5,740 nt of DNA, from assembly GCA_028288645.1 (NCBI GenBank), contig JAQBNJ010000226.1, positions 1-5,740 on the forward strand, in the 5' to 3' direction. Each line of letters opens with the position of its first letter. Within the stretch, counting starts at the first letter, position 1. Source of the DNA: Sediminibacterium sp. GTDB lineage: Bacteria; Bacteroidota; Bacteroidia; Chitinophagales; Chitinophagaceae. Below the pieces are notes generated by a model, which worked only from the letters and a program-made list of their open reading frames with translations, did no database searches and was not told where the DNA came from. Below, in pieces: positions 5,113-5,740 of this stretch. The position numbers and the translations under genes were made by a program.

Positions 5113-5740
5113 ATGAAGAAACTGTTACGATATTTTTTACTGGTGATTACTCTGTTCATGCTGCAAAAAGGATGGTCGCAGCAGATCAGCCCTTACCGCG
5201 ATTCCGTGGTGCAGTTGTATGGTGTTGTGATGACGGCAGACAGCCTGCAGGGCATTCCATCCTGTAGCGTGATCGTGGAAGGCAAAGGTCGCGGAACAAT
5301 TACCAGCTACGATGGGGTCTTCTCAATAGCCGTACTCAAAGGTGACAGGATCCGGTTTTCAAGCGTTGGCTTTAAGGACCGTACCATCGAAATTCCGAGA
5401 AATCTAACCGAAAATCAATACAGCGTTATTCAACTATTGGTGAGTGATACTGCTTACCTGCCGGCCACCATCCTCAAACCCCGCCCTACCCGCGAACAAT
5501 TCGAGCGTGATTTTGTGAACAACAAAGCGCCGGATGATCTGCTTGAAACAGCCAGGAAAAATACGGAAGAAGCGCAAAGAAGAACCCTCCTCAACAGCCT
5601 TCCTGCTGATGGAAGGGAAGCAGTTAACTACCAGCTGCGCCAACAGGCCACCAAAGCCTACTACAGCGGCCAGTTACCACCTATGAACATCCTTAACCCG
5701 GCAGCCTGGGCAGATTTTATACAGGCATGGAAAAGAGGGG
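5113..5740 (+). CDS. Secreted protein with carboxypeptidase-regulatory-like domain, 3' end cut
   Basis: The frame is open from the ATG at 5113 to the right edge, giving 209 residues and one extra base with no stop. It starts with a signal peptide (MKKLLRYFLLVITLFMLQKGWSQ, likely cleaved after Gln23). Residues about 34-115 look like a CarboxypepD_reg-like beta-sandwich: LYGVVMTADSLQGIPSCSV (35-53), the glycine turn and TITSYDGVFSI (62-72), LKGDRIRFSSVGFKDRTIEI (75-94). In Bacteroidota this domain often sits at the N-terminus of TonB-dependent receptors. Here it is followed instead by a charged, probably helical tail (about 126-209: REQFERDF, DDLLETARKNTEEAQRRTL, YQLRQQATKAYYSG) with no TonB plug motif, so a small stand-alone exported protein is more likely. 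The final AWADFIQAWKRG may lie close to the true C-terminus; that is inference. It is divergent from mrp across a 131-nt gap. Confidence 0.85.
   Translation, partial: MKKLLRYFLLVITLFMLQKGWSQQISPYRDSVVQLYGVVMTADSLQGIPSCSVIVEGKGRGTITSYDGVFSIAVLKGDRIRFSSVGFKDRTIEIPRNLTENQYSVIQLLVSDTAYLPATILKPRPTREQFERDFVNNKAPDDLLETARKNTEEAQRRTLLNSLPADGREAVNYQLRQQATKAYYSGQLPPMNILNPAAWADFIQAWKRG

Noticed and set aside
5434..5643. 69-codon open frame on the minus strand
   Set aside because: It is antisense to the long open frame with a signal peptide and recognisable domain that begins at 5113.

Overview
The window looks like ordinary chromosome from a Bacteroidota bacterium, most likely near the Chitinophagaceae or a related Sphingobacteriia-type lineage. 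The assignment is inferred from protein style: a secreted fasciclin-domain protein, a ChaN-type haem-binding protein, a carboxypeptidase-regulatory-like secreted protein, and an Mrp/ApbC ATPase without the C-terminal CxxC. It also fits the A/T-rich leaders without Shine-Dalgarno sequences, and the one good promoter candidate, which has the TAnnTTTG form. GC content is moderate, and no mobile-element gene, phage gene, rRNA, tRNA or CRISPR array is visible.

Layout from left to right. Positions 1-287 (+) hold the C-terminal end of a ChaN-family protein. Positions 424-1020 (+) encode a secreted protein of unknown function. It converges, with a 14-nt gap, on cmk (1035-1712, -), the CMP kinase. Next come a strong hairpin terminator (1764-1803) and a secreted FAS1/fasciclin protein (1821-2369, -). 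A 401-nt gene-free stretch (2370-2770) follows. It contains a 96-nt hairpin-forming repeat built from eight short CGCAAAGG-like units (2543-2638) and a weaker AT-rich hairpin (2714-2749).

Three leftward genes then lie close together: mrp (3887-4981), a VOC/PhnB-like protein (3457-3849) and a PaiB-type FMN-binding split-barrel protein (2771-3397). Gaps of 37 and 59 nt make them a plausible operon read from a promoter near 5016-5023. Divergent from mrp, a secreted protein with a carboxypeptidase-regulatory-like domain starts at 5113 (+) and runs off the right edge.

The genes do not form an obvious single pathway: Fe-S cluster carriage (Mrp), pyrimidine nucleotide phosphorylation (Cmk), and several envelope or exported proteins. 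I found no convincing new multi-gene system. The most unusual items are the hairpin repeat with its roughly 10-bp internal period, the Mrp protein with only one cysteine, and the uncharacterised secreted protein at 424-1020.
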